From contig CM026421.1 of the NCBI GenBank assembly GCA_014871385.1, positions 20,884,865 to 20,948,864 on the forward strand: DNA of 64,000 nt, read 5' to 3'. Under the pieces are notes generated by a model that was not told the origin of the DNA, searched no databases, and worked only from the letters and a program-made list of their open reading frames with translations. The translations under genes and the position numbers were made by a program. Origin of the DNA: Ceratodon purpureus. Taxonomy: Eukaryota > Streptophyta > Bryopsida > Pseudoditrichales > Ditrichaceae. How positions within the stretch are numbered: position 1 is the stretch's first letter; each line of letters begins with the position of its first letter. Below, piece by piece: positions 12,373-27,000 of this stretch.

Positions 12373-13469
12373 TATCTTTTGCACTATCTTGCTAAATAGG
12401 ATAGCCTCTGCAGTCTGTGTAGCCCTCAGCTCCTGCAATAGAACTTTTGTACTACTCTAGGGTTCCCATAAATGAAAAGAGCCATCACTGACCATACTAC
12501 CAAGGATAATCGGCGCACCCGCTATTCAGGGTGATATTGTAACGTGAAGGGTTAGTGTCCTTCGTTCATAATCTAGAAGTTTTTCTTTCTCCAATGATAC
12601 TGTCTGGATTTCGCCTTTATCACGGCACATTGTGCGTCTTGGTCCGCCTCAGAATTCCTCGAAGAAAGCAACCAAGTTTGACTATCGTGACTAGGTGTGC
12701 AGCCCCGAGACCGAACCTTGAGCAGCACACTGTTAAGCAAGTATCTGTTACTGATCTCCATTACGTTTCCCCATTTCTTCAATCCCAAGAGTTTGCTGCT
12801 ATTCGTATCCAGCTCAACAACACTAATTCTGTGGCATTGCACTGTGTACACTCAAATAAGTTAGTTCCTATCTCACTGTTTGGAACAACCAAATCCACCA
12901 GCATGCAAACAATTGCTAGCAGCCATTGTCACTGGCTGTCTGAAACAACTGTTCCAATCACCGAAATTTCTCAAGTCCGCCATAACCAAAGCAGCCAGCT
13001 CAACTCACCTCACCTCACCTTACCTCTGTCATACACACTCCTGTAACTAAAATCTGTAACTAAAATCAACTTTCACAAATCGATGAAAATAAAAATAAAA
13101 AACCAAAACATGAAAGGACAGAGAACCAGTCACCAGTGCCAAATGAAACGTCTTCCTTTCTCCGAAAACGCCCAGGTGGCAACTCCGAGAAGCAAGAATC
13201 CCACAGAATCCATGGCCTCACTCACCTGCAGGCTGCCTTGTTGGCCCGTCCCTGATCCAGACCAGATCGGGGGCCCCATCGGGGAGCGCCCTCGAGACCT
13301 GGTTCTTCGCCACAAGCAAGGTCCGCAGAACCCACGTCCCAATCCGGTGGCAACCGGGACGTGGGCGTCAATCATCTCGTGTGCAAAATTATCGTCTCTC
13401 CGGGACCTGGTTGTTTTTGCAGCGCAGAAAACTCGACTCACAAGCTCACTGTTTCTAGCAGGAGCGATC
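12373..13469. other. 3'UTR of GrpE and upstream region of the next gene
   Basis: No gene is recognised. Open frames here (12555-13046 and a long lead-in to 13470) show no domain and vary in composition. The last few hundred bases are GC-richer and probably form the promoter/5'UTR of the plastid membrane protein gene. Confidence 0.45.
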
Positions 13470-16270
13470 ATGGCGATGGCGATGACGATGACCGTGGCCT
13501 CGCCTCAGGCGCTTCTGGCTGTCTCGACTGCCAGGCAGATTGGGACGCTGCGTCACTGCGCCGTTGCGCTGCCGCCGCTGCGGTCCAAGGCCGCGTTGCC
13601 GCGCAGGCTCGTCGTCGTGCGCGCTACTAGCCAGGTGGATGCCGGTTCTGCTGCGTCGTCCAAGGCAATTGTTCCCGATACCGAGGTTTCGATTACTAAG
13701 GTATGGTTTTGACCGCTGGAATTGCCTGAATTTGGAGTCTGGATGGCAATGTAGATTGGGTTTACCCGGGTGAGGTTTACGAGTTTTAAGCAGGAGTGAG
13801 GCTGTTCTTGAGCAGGTAATGTAATTGTCGTACCTGGATTCTTCGAGCTGGGGTGGTATCTTATGAGGAAGGAGAAGAAGTGTGGTTTAGTGTGGCAGCT
13901 TTACTGTGAAATTGTGGATAATGCGGATTTTGGAATTTGGCATTGGACGAAGGTTTGCTGGAAAATTTCCAGCATGTGAACTTTGGTTTGAGAATCTACA
14001 GGTTGTAATTAGGTGAAGTAGAAGTCTTGCACACATATTCTTTCTTCATCTGAGTAGTTTTCGAACGCAGTTTTTAGAGGCTTTACCGAGGTAGTCATTG
14101 GAGTGGGCTTATCTTTAAACTTCCAAGAGTACTGAGGCCGTGGTTTTTTTTAGGTGTTGAATTGATAGCGTCTTGTGTACTTGAAAGTGTGCTAATGCTG
14201 ACCTAAAAATTACACGATGAAGAAGTTGGGACGGAATGATATGTATGGCGCGGAGGGAATTTGCATTGAGGGGGCATGTGGATTATTTATCGGCTTGGCA
14301 TGTCTAGAGATGAGGAGTTGGTGTTAGAGACTAATAGCTTGTGGAATGTATTCTCTGGGTTTGACGAGAGCTCGTGCGTTGAGTGTGCAGACATCCTTTG
14401 GTACCATCGGACTCGTCGTGGGTACTGCGTTGCTGTCGTAAGTTCTAACCGGAAGCTAACCTGATGGAAATATTGTTGAGGCCGCAAGTCTATTTCATAA
14501 AATGCCCTACATGAGTCTATCTTATTTGTGTATAAATCTCCACATTTTAAAGCATTCCGCACTAGCTGAGATTTTTGGTTGATATTCAAATTTATTCGTA
14601 CCATTTTGGTGGTTGTTGTGGTGGCTCAGGTATGGGTTTGGAGCATATTTCACTGTTTTGCCAGGCTCGGAATGGTCTGCACTTATGCTTACTTATGGCT
14701 TCCCTCTTTCTGTCATTGGGTTCGCTCTCAAGGTACACTTCCTGTTCTCAGAATTCCAACTCATGTATCGTTTTACTTGCTCTACTTCTTAATTTAAATG
14801 TAATTTGTGCCGAGGATCTCAATGAATGCCATCTCCTTTTCTAGAGAACTCATAATTTTTAAAGCACAGCGATAGTATTTGGTATGCTCTAGGGAAGTGC
14901 ATAGAGGCATTACGTAGGTAGTTTACACTGAGATGTTTGAGGAAGTCTTTGAATTGGCATCTAAAAGTAGTTTCAACATTGGTGTGGTGCGCAGTATGCA
15001 GAGCTGAAGCCTGTACCTTGTACCACATATGAAGATGCATTCAAGGTCCGAGATGCTCAAGCTACAGAAATCTTGGCTCAGGTACATTAAAGCCTTTCAG
15101 GTTTGAGAAATAATCTAGTTGAAAGTTACTCAAAACGCATGCCTTCACATGTGAACATAGCTATTCCCAGAATGACGAGGGAGTGGGTAGACTGAGGCAG
15201 CAATACTCCGGTCATTACCCTCGAACGATTTCTTTAAGATGCTTCTGCTGTCGTTGGCTTATGTACTCGGGAGTTTAACAAGAGAGTGGTTGTAATGCAG
15301 GTCAGGAGTGATGTCACTCGCTTCAGGTACGGAGACGAGCAACATCTTGAGGAAGCTTTGAAGCGTATATTCAGATATGGCCAGGTATCCAATGGTTTTA
15401 ATCAGTTAGTGGTTTTTATTCTTGACCAAAATGAAAGCACTTATCTCTTGGTTCTAACTCGTGCATTCATTCGGAGTTATCGATCGGAAGAATGAGATAT
15501 CTGTTGTAAGAGTATTTTGAAAAAAACTACTTTAAGATTACTTAGTGGTTCTCCATACTCTCTCTTCAAACTTGAACAGATTTGAGCTGGACAAACAAAA
15601 TCAAATGACTGTAATTTACGATTTGTTTTGTTTTGATTGAGTAGGCTGGAGGTATTACAAGGAGATATGCTCCCATCTTACAATCCATTCGGGAAGAGGT
15701 ACATTACATTTCATCCTTATCTTCACCCTTGGGTAAGCACACATGATCTGTAAGTGCTAACGTGAGAAAATACGACCTTCTCTTACTTGCTGTTAATTAT
15801 TCATTGGCAGGTGAGAGGACAGGGCAGATATTGCCTTACATTAATATTTGAAGCGAAGAACCTGAAGTTGTCGGACTTTGAAGATCGGCAGCCGAAGTTC
15901 CAATCTTTTTTTGGACCTGGAGTTGTTGCTGAGATTGGTACGTCTTTTGAACATTGATCTGTTCTTCACAGTTTCTGCTAGATAACGCTTCTGTCATAGT
16001 TGCACATATTTGAAGACTTCGCTATTTCCTACCAATCTCGCTTTACTCAGTCTTCAAGTTTAAGCTTTACAAATCCCTACGTGGATGTGATTTTGTCGCT
16101 CAGCACAAAAACATATATTTCTTTCTGAATTATATTATGATGTTATACATTATAAGGATGTGACAAATAATTAAGCTGATGGACCTTGTTGAATGGCAGC
16201 CAGCGGCGAGGGAGAACACATGTACGAGGTCAGGCTCATAGCTCAAGATCCAGCAGCGGCTTCTGCATAG
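13470..16270 (+). CDS. Chloroplast membrane protein, DUF2854-like
   Basis: Eight exons fit together in phase: 13470-13700, 14391-14437, 14630-14732, 14995-15081, 15301-15384, 15645-15698, 15811-15937 and 16200-16270. They give 267 residues. Residues 1 to about 55 are a typical transit peptide (MAMAMTMTVASPQ..., then RRLVVVRA). Two hydrophobic helices follow: TSFGTIGLVVGTALLS, then SALMLTYGFPLSVIGFALK, joined by a YGFGAYF loop. The soluble part starts with YAELKPVPCTTY and carries RYGDEQHLEEALKRIF and EAKNLKLSDFE. From memory this resembles the DUF2854 family shared by cyanobacteria and plastids, whose function is not established, and a thylakoid or envelope location is inference. Met at 13470 is chosen because it begins the transit peptide; the frame upstream is low in coding character. 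Confidence 0.8.
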
Positions 16271-16473
16271 AGATTTTGAGACATAACACAGAAGACTTCG
16301 AAAGGAAGCTTGTTACTCGAGTGAGTTACTCTTGGCTCATTGCATCTGTGATCGAACTTGGTCTCGATCAGACGCTTTCAGGGAGAAAATATGATCATGG
16401 AGCTGCAAAATGGCCTCTCACTTGGGTTCATGGGCGAGGACACGTCTGCGCCTGGATGAAGATGAACCGGCAT

Positions 16474-16736
16474 CTTAAATTCTCTGAGTGTGATTATAAG
16501 TGCGACAGATTTTGCTGCGGAGCACTCGGTTGTCCAATCTGACTTCTGGGTCAATAGAGTGCTGTAGAGTATTTTGTAGTAATATATCGTCTTAACATAT
16601 TTCGATTTTCTTAGGAGAAATTGTTTCGTTGTACCATGATCTGTGTACACAAGGTTTGGAATGATTTAACCTTAATTTACATGGAAATGCAATGACATGA
16701 ATTTTAGTTTGATACCAGCACAGGTGATTCATGATT
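16474..16736 (+). repeat. Copy A of a ~260-bp repeat shared with 27632-27878
   Basis: This stretch beginning about 200 bases past the DUF2854-like stop codon is clearly related to the 3' flank of LTN1. Shared blocks include GAGCACTCGGTTGTCC, CAATCTGACTT, ATTTTGTAGT, TGATCTGTGTACA and CAGGTGAT, in the same order and spacing. Similarity looks around 70-75 percent by eye. It is a diverged dispersed repeat or a duplicated terminal region. Confidence 0.8.
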
Positions 16737-18047
16737 GGGAGCCAGTAACTCACCTCCAGAGAGGCAAAGAATGTGGTATCTGGCCAGGCAAAACAAACGT
16801 AGTATTCATGTGATTGATCTGATTCCTTGCAAAATCTCTTCAGAATCAGTGAGAGTCGAAAGTTTTGATATTTTCTTCCTATTCCTCTTTCCCAAAGGGT
16901 CAGGAAAATTTGCCAAACCCTAGACACTAGCCGCTAGGTCACTGCAAACACAGCGGTTCTACCTCGATCTCCACATCCTTTCTAACCCCGGAGCATCAAC
17001 ATTCACCCAATAAACCAAGATCCAAACACTCACCACAACACAGAGCACCCCCTTTCTCTCTCTCACACACTCTCCCAACTCTGCCTCATGACTAATCCCA
17101 GTTGGTTCACATGCGAATGCACACCCTCAAATCTCTCAAATCTGCCGTGTCCTCTACAACCTGTGCCACAAACACTCCTGCCCTTCAATCACATCACTCC
17201 ACCAATTCATTGACACTCAACACCTCACATAACCCTCCTCCCCAAACCACCCCACAAACACATCCTCCACAACACTGTAGCACTAAACACCCACAACATC
17301 ACTATTCCTCCACAACTATGTCCTAACTCACACACCAAGCTCAGAAAAACGAAATTCCTGGAATGATCTCAACCTAACAAACTCGGATTGAACAACTCAC
17401 ACACTACATCGAAAACCTAACCTTCGGCGCTCGGACTACAGATTATTCTCGACGTTGAGGGCTGCGCAAGGCAAAGGGGTGCACACCCAAACCGTCACTG
17501 TACCCAAAACAAACATAATCTAATCAGAAGTAGAATATGAACAACGCAATGTATGCGTAGAGTAGATACTTCGGCTTCAAGGTGAAGTGTCGGGGATGGG
17601 TTTTGGGCTTTCTGTGTGAGACCTGGAGGCTTGTTCTCTGTTTGTTTGCTCTGTTTCACTGTTGGATTTCGCTGTTTCTAGGAGTGGCGATCGGATGACT
17701 GCAAGCTTCTGAGGATTTGGTAAGACCCAGCTTCGAATTCTCTCACCTGTGGTGGTTTTTTTGGAGAATTTGGTGGTTTGAGGTGGATTCAATCGGGTGA
17801 GTGCTTTGGTTGTGTGTGAGGTCGTTTACGGGTTGTGAATTTCTCGTGTGTTCATGGAGAGGGTAGAGTCACTGGTGCGGGAGTCATCTCCTGGGAGTTT
17901 TGGGAATGGATGTGTGAAGGTGGATTGAATTGCAATTCAGGGTTTTCTTAGGGTTTTGGAGCTGAAGAGCTGCGAGTGCTTTTGATAGGTTTATGTCGTT
18001 CTGAGAATACGTTGGTGTGATCAGACGGTGCAACCCATCTTGTGAAG
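16737..18047. other. Intergenic region and 5'UTR of LTN1
   Basis: 16.9-17.35 kb is C/A-rich with many CACA and CTCT runs and no coding pattern. 17.55-18.05 kb is G/T-rich and probably transcribed leader of LTN1. No gene is supported. Confidence 0.45.
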
Positions 18048-21000
18048 ATGGGCCGAGAAAAGGGTGCTTCTGCTCGGGGAAAATCACGGCCCACAAGTAG
18101 CAGCAGGTGCGTAGCTGTTTTGACCGAGAAGTGTTGTTAATTCCGTTGAACTTGAGTGTGTCGATCGTTGAGCATTGTTCGTGTGTTTGTGTTTATTAGT
18201 TGATAACATGGTATTGGCAATCATATTGATTTTTGGTTTGAACAATCCTCATTGAAGTTTAAGGTGTATGGCTCTGGGTGCAGCTTGGCAGCTGCCCATC
18301 CTGGAGGAATACCTCTCGGATTTGGAGGGTATGTGGGGAGCTCTCTGATAGAGACAACTGTTTCAGCTGAAAGAGAAGTGTCACAGGTACTCGTCGAGAT
18401 TTCCCGCTCCAGTGTGCCGTTCGCAGTCCTTGGTAGATTTATCTGTAATGGATTTTTTTTTTTGGGGTTCCAATTCCATGCCGTGCTGGGAAGTACTGTA
18501 TGGTTTGAAAAGACCTATGGTGTATTCTAGTACTAGATTTTTCTGCAATAACACCGTGTGGATTGCCTTCATGTTCTTTGGCTGATTTTAGCTTTAATTA
18601 TAATGCAGGATGTCGATGGAGAAGCTGCACTACATCTCAAAAGACTGTCCAAACGAGACCCAACAACGAAGGTGAGGAACTTCCCTGTAAATTATATACA
18701 GAAATTATATTCCCATTCACATGATACTCGGAGAGGAGCCAGTCCTTTAATAGTTTTTGTGGCTGTGTTACCCTGCAGCTTAAAGCCTTGGCTGCACTTA
18801 GGACATTATTCAAGGAGCACTCAGTTACTGAGCTCGATGCAATCCTCCTCTCTTGGGTACGATCTTCATGCAACATAGTTTTGGAAGAGTTTGTTTAGTA
18901 ACTGCTTAAAATCCTGCTTTCTACTTTGTTTTATTACGTCTTAACCTGCATTTATTGAAACGCCTTCTTGTGGTTCATGATTATGATCAGATATGGTGTT
19001 TTTTCTTACAGTGGGATCTATCTGCTCTGTGACCATCCATGCTTCTGATTCTCTGTTTGCTTAATCCAAGTTTTTGTGATATTGTAAATGAAATGAAATG
19101 TAGTAGTCCATTATGAATGTGTTGAATCTGATATTTTTGGGCAGGTGTTCGAGTATAAAAGGCTTGCACAAGACAATAATCGACAGGTGCGAGAAAATGC
19201 CCATGGAGCAATGGGTGACCTCACCACCAATGCTGGGTGCGTCTCCTCTTGCGTTTCTTTATCCTTTAGTTCCTATTGTGCTAACATTTTTGTAGCTTGT
19301 GACAAGAGAGTATGCTTCTTCATATCGAAGACAGTCCTATTCGTTAATTTCAAAGTACTTCATGCTTCATTCTTATGCCGCTAAAACTAATATATTGTAT
19401 CCTTATATAATTGCACACACGTTGGGGATGACAATTGGCACGCCATTATTAGATTGAGGACTTCAGTTTGAATCACTCTGCTTGAAATCATGGTTAGCTA
19501 AACCAGTTATCAGTAAAATGTCTCGTGATGTTCGCTGAAGTTTTCTGTTTACCTTGTATTTGAGCACTGCTGATTTTGTGATTTTCCGAGATGTCTATGT
19601 GGGACAATGATAATCAAGCATCTTACTGATACTTAGATGCTCACTATTCTTATGTTTCAATAGGAGAGGGTTAGCACGCCACCTTCGATCATTGATGGGG
19701 GCTTGGTGGGTATCTCAATTCGATCCTTCAAGAGAAGTTGCAGAAGCAGCTCAGCGATCATTTCAGGTCTGCCAATTAGGCGATATCCATGTAGAACATT
19801 CAGAACATACTAATTATATCTTTCACCTCGCTTGTCGTTGCAGAATGTTTCCAATTACCAGTCCTTACTTTTCCGTATATCATTATAGGATCGAAATATT
19901 TGATTTTATATATAGATGGCCATGCTTACCTCTGTTGTGTCTCTGCGTCTTTCCTATGGAATTGCAGGCTACTTTCCCGGATCGGAAGAAGAGGGTGGAC
20001 GCATTGATTTATTGTTTGAAAGACATCATGGCGCACGTTGACGATAATTTAAATTTGTCTCCTCAGATGTTAATAGAAATGGGTACTTTGTCAGAAGAGG
20101 TTGCAGAGAAACTTGAAAGGGTCAGTTTCATAAACCTGCATTTTCTGTGCTACGTTATTTGAAATAGTGGTTAAATAAGCATGCATTTAAACTTTAAAGC
20201 GTAGTTTTATTTATTTATTTATTATTTATTTTTTATTTGTTTTTTGTTTGTTTTTTTGTTTTTTTTTGTTTTTTGGTTTTTTGTTTTGTTACATTTATAT
20301 CCCGCCTGGCTCTTCTTAAGTTGTGTCTTGCCTATGGATACGTCAATTTATTTAGTTTTGTCTTTGTTTTGTTTTCTTTATCCAAGTTAAGTCGGTACTC
20401 TATATTATATTTAATTGAATTATTTAATTTTCTATTAACTGGTTTCCTTGAACAAGGCTGTTTGTTCTAAACTACGAATCTTGAGTGCAGATTCTATCAT
20501 CTTCTCTACTCGCTCTGGCTGCACTACTTGATGTATTAGTAGGTTCATCATCTTCGCTTTGGAAGGAGGGGCCTGCCGAGAGCACTTCTGCGGCTAGCAC
20601 CGCTGTAGGGGCAGGGGAAGCTGTTAAAGAGGCTGCTACTTCATTGTTTCGTAAACATAAGTCTTTTCAATCCTCTGTAAAGAGCAAAAGCTCTCAGGTG
20701 CGATCGGCTGCATACCAAACTCTGAAGACATATATCAAACATGTTCCACAGGTAAATCCATCTTTTCATCACACATGTACAATGCTATCTGTTGCGAGTT
20801 TTTTGATCTTGCTAGCTCCGATCTATGTACGGTTCTGCATCTTTAAAGGGTACAGAAAATTTGTGCAGCTGGAGATTTGTTCTTCTCGTCTATGTTGATT
20901 TTTGTGTGTGGGGTCATCTAATGAGGTCTTTGGATGCAGGTCTTCACTGATGAAGAGAATCTTGACAATTCTGTAAAACTGGTGCTGGGTGCTTTGGGGG

Positions 21001-24000
21001 AGAAAGTAACAAGTTGCCATCAACCTATGTGGGACATGATTTTACTTTTCAGTAAAAACATTCCTCAAGCCTGGGGATGTAATTTGATACGCAAAGCAGT
21101 CCTACCAAAATTGTGGGATTTTCTTAAACAGGGTTGCTTCGGTTCTCAACAAATCTCTTATCCCTATATTTTTCCACTTCTGGCGCTCATTCCTCCACAA
21201 TATGTCGACCCTAAAGGGTTTTTCCTTGAATTTTTCAGAAGCCTTTGGCAAGGTTTGTATGTGCCTGCATTGTCAACTGCAGATCGGTTATCCCTCTTTA
21301 AGACTTTCCAAGAATGTTTTGTCTGGATTATTAAGAATGCTAAGAGGTGTGTATCTCACTTTCTTCCATGATCTTCGCTGTTCTAGCAGTATCAGAGAGT
21401 GGCTTTATTGATTGTTTGATTATGCATGGCTAGTTGATAGATTTTCGTTTGCAGTTATGCGACTTAGGCTCCTAAAGATTACAGGTGCCTGTTAGTGATG
21501 CCGGACCATAGCTTGCTGTGACCTTGGTGAAATCTAGTGATTTAATGCCATGTGAAAAATTGTGTTTTTAGTTCTGTCATATTCCACATTTGCCTCTATT
21601 ATGACAATTGGAATTTGATGTTGCTGCAGATATGCTAAGGATGCAGAGTGTAAAGAGTTGCAGGACTTTCTAGTGGAGGAAGTGTTGTTGAAGTTAGTAT
21701 GGTGTCAGTATGCAAACATTGCAAGTCAAAGCCTTGTAGGGGATGCTTCGCTAGACCAAGACTCTGCAAAAGCTGATATCATATCTGCACATTCGCAACT
21801 TGTTTTACCACCACACGTTTCGGATGAGGTGGTCAACACTATTGTCGACGTTTTAATCCTACTTGGCCAAGAGAAAGGTGTATTAGATGCATTCTGGCCT
21901 GGCTTTCAAACTACTTGTGTAGGCGTTCTTTTGAATACGTCTTCAGAGAATGATGTACGATTGGCTCGGCTTGGAAGCTTCTTCTCGGTAATTGATGTGA
22001 AGATCCCCGAGAAAGAGAAAACAATCCATACGTGGCTTCTTCTGAATGTGGTTCAGCCATTTGTGGTGAAAGGTTTTTCAGCATTAAAGAATTCTGTGAG
22101 TCTTTTTTCTTTTCAAGTATGAATTGTTGTCTTCTTACAAACTTGGGATGTATCTTGTTGAAGGCCTGTATTGTTGTTTAGTATAGAATAGCTCCTCAGC
22201 AAGTACATTCTGTCGAGATGCTTAGTAAGCCTGATGTTGATCTTCATTTCTCCCTTGCACATTAGTTAAGTAGGTATTTTGAGCATTGAAGTATTATGTG
22301 TTCTGAAAATAGTGTAGAGAGCCAGGAACGCTTACTAGTATTTAATAACGCTAGCTGTTATTCAATAACAGGGACATCCAGAGGCGCTGCGGTTGCTTGG
22401 GAAGCTCATCGCATCTTATGGAACGTCCGCATTCGCTTCAGGAGAACAGATTTTAGGCGATCCCATTAGGAGGCGGTTCCTTCAGGAGATTGTTCCATGG
22501 TGCTTATCTGGAGAAGAGAGCAGACTTGTCGATCCCAAAATAGATCTTTTACTGTCATTCTTTGAGGTGAGGGAATTCCATTGTTATTGGAAATCTACTA
22601 TAGAATGTGTCACGGCATGGCTTCGTCCAGGTGAAAAGCAGATTTACCTTAATGACTCGGATCTGCTACATGTCGGAATTCTGGCTACTTTAGTTGAAAA
22701 ATTCAGCGAAAGATGGGCGAGGCTAGCGAAGCCTGAAGGCAACGCAGCCAAGGATAATATTGATATGGATTTGTTGGACTCATGGCGATTACCTCGACTT
22801 GATGCCGTTGGTTTAGCTGTTGCACGCAATAACAACCTTGTTCACCCACCGTGTGTTCGGCTTCTAAGGTATGTTGGGTGTCGTCTTGCTGTACTCAAAT
22901 CGTGATCATTCTTTTTCTAATGCACCTAAGATATCGAATTTTCTTGATCTTATTTTCATTAAACTGTGGATGTGGGATGTTTTTGCTTGCCATCTCATCT
23001 TTGTCTTTTCTTGATGCAGGAGTTTTTTAGGTCCAGAGGAAAGTCTTCTCTCTTCTGATGCTACTATGCAATTGCTGGAAACGCTATCGAAACATTTGCT
23101 TGAGGTGCTGCCTGTGCATGATACGCCATGGACTAGAGCTGTACCCACCTTCATTTTTTCCGACAATATTGACTACGAACTGAATGAGGCCCAAAGTGAT
23201 GATGCGGGGAAATTGAACAGCTTTGAGGTGGCAAGGTCATCCCTTGAAGTGCTGGAGGTATCTATGCCGACTCTTAGTGCTCTTCAATTGGATCCTACGG
23301 GGCCGCAGCTGCTTTCAACCATGTTTTGTCTTTATTGGGCATTTCTGGAGCCTTCGTCTAGAAGAATCACTGAAGGCGATCTTGAAGAGTCCGAGGATGA
23401 GCGAAGGGAAGACGACTCGTTCCCAAGCATTGATGTTGGTGAAGAAACTAGTTTAGGTCCGCAAGTGATTTCTACCCACAATGACATTGAGCAGAGTCGG
23501 CTGTCGTTTTTGACTTCCTTACGGAACTTACGGAGGAATAGCTCTCGAGTCAGTTATCAGAAGTTGAAGACAGAAAGCCGTGACCGCATACGAGGGGTTC
23601 TTACAGAAGTTGTGAGAAACGCTCTTATTGTTGAGGATTCTTCAGACACTGTTTCTACCTCTACGCTGTGTGCCAATTGGATTTGCGAAATCGTTGAATA
23701 CTTTTGTGTGGGAGAAGACGAAATCCAAGATACTATATCCGGAGCACTTGCTCCAAGCCCCACCTGGCCTAGTTGGGTTGCTGATACCCAGTACACAGAT
23801 AATTCATTGCCGATTGTCAAGTTCCCTCAGAAAACAACATTGGTTAAGGTCTGTTCAACCTTTTTATTTTTTTGAATTACTTTTGAGTCAGTATGCTTAT
23901 TAATCAATTCTTGTGAATACTGTTTTTTGTTTCTATTAAAAATTTGTATCACTATACTGAGTACAAAATCAAGCTCGAGTACGTAACACTTAGTTCATGG

Positions 24001-27000
24001 AACAGTAGCAGTTTGCAGCCCTGCGGTTTGAGAGTACTGGGTTTGTGTGGTCACAGAACGTTTTTTCCTTTTTCAATCCAGGACAGAAAAGGAATAGTTA
24101 ATTCTTTATTCTTGATTGACAACATCTTAGCTTATTTATCTTATTTGATGGAATGCAGGAGGAGGTACACCAACGATTTTGTGCATATGCTGATACACTG
24201 GCTTCATATCTTGGGCCTGAAAAAGTTTATGCTGGGCGTATTTCCACGTCTTTTGATGCAGGCAACGAGTCTTGTAGGGTATGGCTTATTATCGAGTTAC
24301 TTTGTTCCTGGGAGTGGCCCGGTGGGTCTGCTTCTGTGCATCTTCTAGAGTTTCTGTGCGACACAGCAAGAAATTCAACAGGAAAGTTCTCTCCGCTACT
24401 GGATATGTGCTTTCGTTCTCTCTTAGCTGGTTCTGTGTTGGCCCCTCTACTGGAAATGAGCCCATTTACGAATGCCTTGCTAATCCTACTGAGAGCTTTG
24501 CTGGATGGAGAGGCTGTGTGGAGAAGACAAGATGCGGAACGATTCTTTTTCGAGTATATTACGAAGACAAGCAATGTAGACGATTTACCGGATGCAGGCT
24601 TGCTTCAAATTTTGCCTTCTGTGTTGTTGATTCTTATGCCAGTTCTGCGTAATGATGTTGAAAGCCTTCAATACGAGGGACGGACATTGAAACACACTGT
24701 ATGTAATTGGTTAAACAAAGCCCTTAGTTTCCCACCTCTTTCTGACTTCGAGAACAGATGCATAGAGTCGGAAGGGAGGCAATGGCTGGAAGTGGCCATA
24801 GCATGTTTTCCGTTGCAGTTACCAGGCGTAAAATCTGGTATTGCTGCTGCTTCTAGTGCAAATATAAGCCTTCAGGAAACTTCCCTTCTTCTGAAGTTAT
24901 TACGAAGTCAACTTATGATGACTCAAGTTGGTGAGCCTCAAGTTATATCAGCTGAGGCTACAGATGTGATGCTCCATCTTGCACCTGAGCTGACACTGGC
25001 AAAATTAGTTACTGTGTCAGTGGCCTATTGCTGGCAAGATTATAGTGTTGAAGAATGGGCGCTCATTCTGAAGTGCCTACGCAATTGGGTGAACTCTGCT
25101 GTCGTAGAGTATGAAGAGATGACCGAGATTGTCGTGGGCTTCTATAAAGATGGACAACAGGGTGATTTAGATTTACAACACTTACCAGGAAGGAAGATCT
25201 TGATTGAACTTGCTTCAACGGCTGTATCTGTTTTGATTCTACTGAAAGACCTTAACAAGCTTGAAACCGTGACGGCTTTGAGGGCTCTGGGAACTTTACG
25301 AGTATCCAATTGGTTAACAGTGGAGGACCAATTGATGGAAGCTCTTCTTCGAATCCTGTTCGCTACAGGTCTTTCCGAGGCAGCAGCATTGGAATTCAAC
25401 GCTTGTAGCGATGCCGCGACCACCATTTCGAAGCACCGTTTGGTCGAGTCGTACCTGTGGGAGAACCTTGCCACAGTTGCTCTGGGAGCGACAAGCAGGG
25501 CTCGCGAAGCAGCTGTTCGAGCAGCTGACTTGTGGGGGGTTGGAAAGGGGTCTATTAGTGCTCTCTACGCGCTCTTACTATCTCCCAATTCCAGTGGTGC
25601 TTTGAAATGGGTTGCATTTCAGTTCCTATCAACTGAACCCATCCAACCACTGTCTGTGACGTGGGGTGGCATTTCTCAAACTCCAGGGGAAGTTGAGGAA
25701 AGTACTCTGCAGGAGCCTGCTGCAGAGGAGGAAGTGACATCTCTTGCGGCTGCTGCCAAGCTTCGGCCAGAGCTTACCGGATTGTTGGAAACTCCAGAAA
25801 AACTTCTTGTCCAGAGTTCTTTCACATCCGCCCTCCGTGTACGTGGTCACTGTATTACTCTTTTTCTCTAGTTTGAGTATTACTACTCCCTTGATATTGT
25901 AGCGTGTATGAATTTAGGGGTTACCAAAGCTTGCACTGAAGCTTGCTGTGTGGTGGCGCAGGTACAATATCTTTTAGGGTGGTCGCTTTTGTTGATGCGT
26001 TTGCATGCCTTGCCGCCTCTGTCTCCAATCAGAGAGAGGTTGTTACAGTTTGCACGAGATTCAGACACATCGTCTGCGCTTCTGGACTGCCTGTTTCAAC
26101 ATATCCCCCTTGATCTAACGTCAGGTCAGACACCACATTTTAATCAGTTGATGACTTACTGAGCTTTCATGTTTCGGAGTATCTAAAACTTGTACTTTTT
26201 TTCCTTCTAATTTAAAATCAGGGCGTTAGCTTTACTGAACTCTGTCGATTTTCATGCAGGGTCGTCTGCCTCACGAAGACGGACAGCAACGGCTGGTACC
26301 AAAGTAAGTGTAGCTGCCACATCTGCTACTCGGGCAGTTTCAAGTGGAACAGTTAGCTTTGCTGTGGAAAGTTTGTGGCCATTGAAGGAAGAGAACGTCG
26401 TCGTCCTCGCTGGGGCAATCTACGGTCTGTTGCTTCGGGTTTTACCAGCATGCGTGCGCATATGGTTCACTGGTCTGCGTGACAGATCGACAGCATCGGC
26501 AATTGAGAACTTCACATCTAGTAATTGCAGCACGCATCTTCTTGCCGACGAGTTTTCGCAGGTATGGTTTAGATTTTGACATGGCTGCCATTAAATCGTT
26601 GAATCTAAATACCATTTGAGGTAATTTTATCCTGTCATTGTAACTGGTTTACCATCTCTAGCATACTAGGGACAACCCAAAATGGAGTTTGACAGTAATT
26701 TTGAAGACTTTGCTATTTGATGTGCGCTTGCAGCTCCAAGCTTCAGTTGTAGCCGACGAGACTCTCTCCATTCGTGCAAATCGCACACTTCGTGAAGTGA
26801 CAGCTGTGTACAAGAAGGAGGAGGCATGCCTGGACATTGTGATCCGGCTTCCATCTTGCTACCCGTTGAGGGCTGTAGAGGTAGATTGTACGCGACGTCT
26901 GGGGATCAGCGAGACCCTTCTTCGCAAATGGATTCTCTCTATGGCAGCTTTCCTTCGAAATCAGGTACTATCTGGAGGATACCATTACATGCTTCATTTC

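Noticed and set aside
12555-13046. 163-codon frame downstream of GrpE
   Set aside because: It lies where a 3'UTR/intergenic spacer is expected, shows no domain, and its end is a low-complexity CACCT run.
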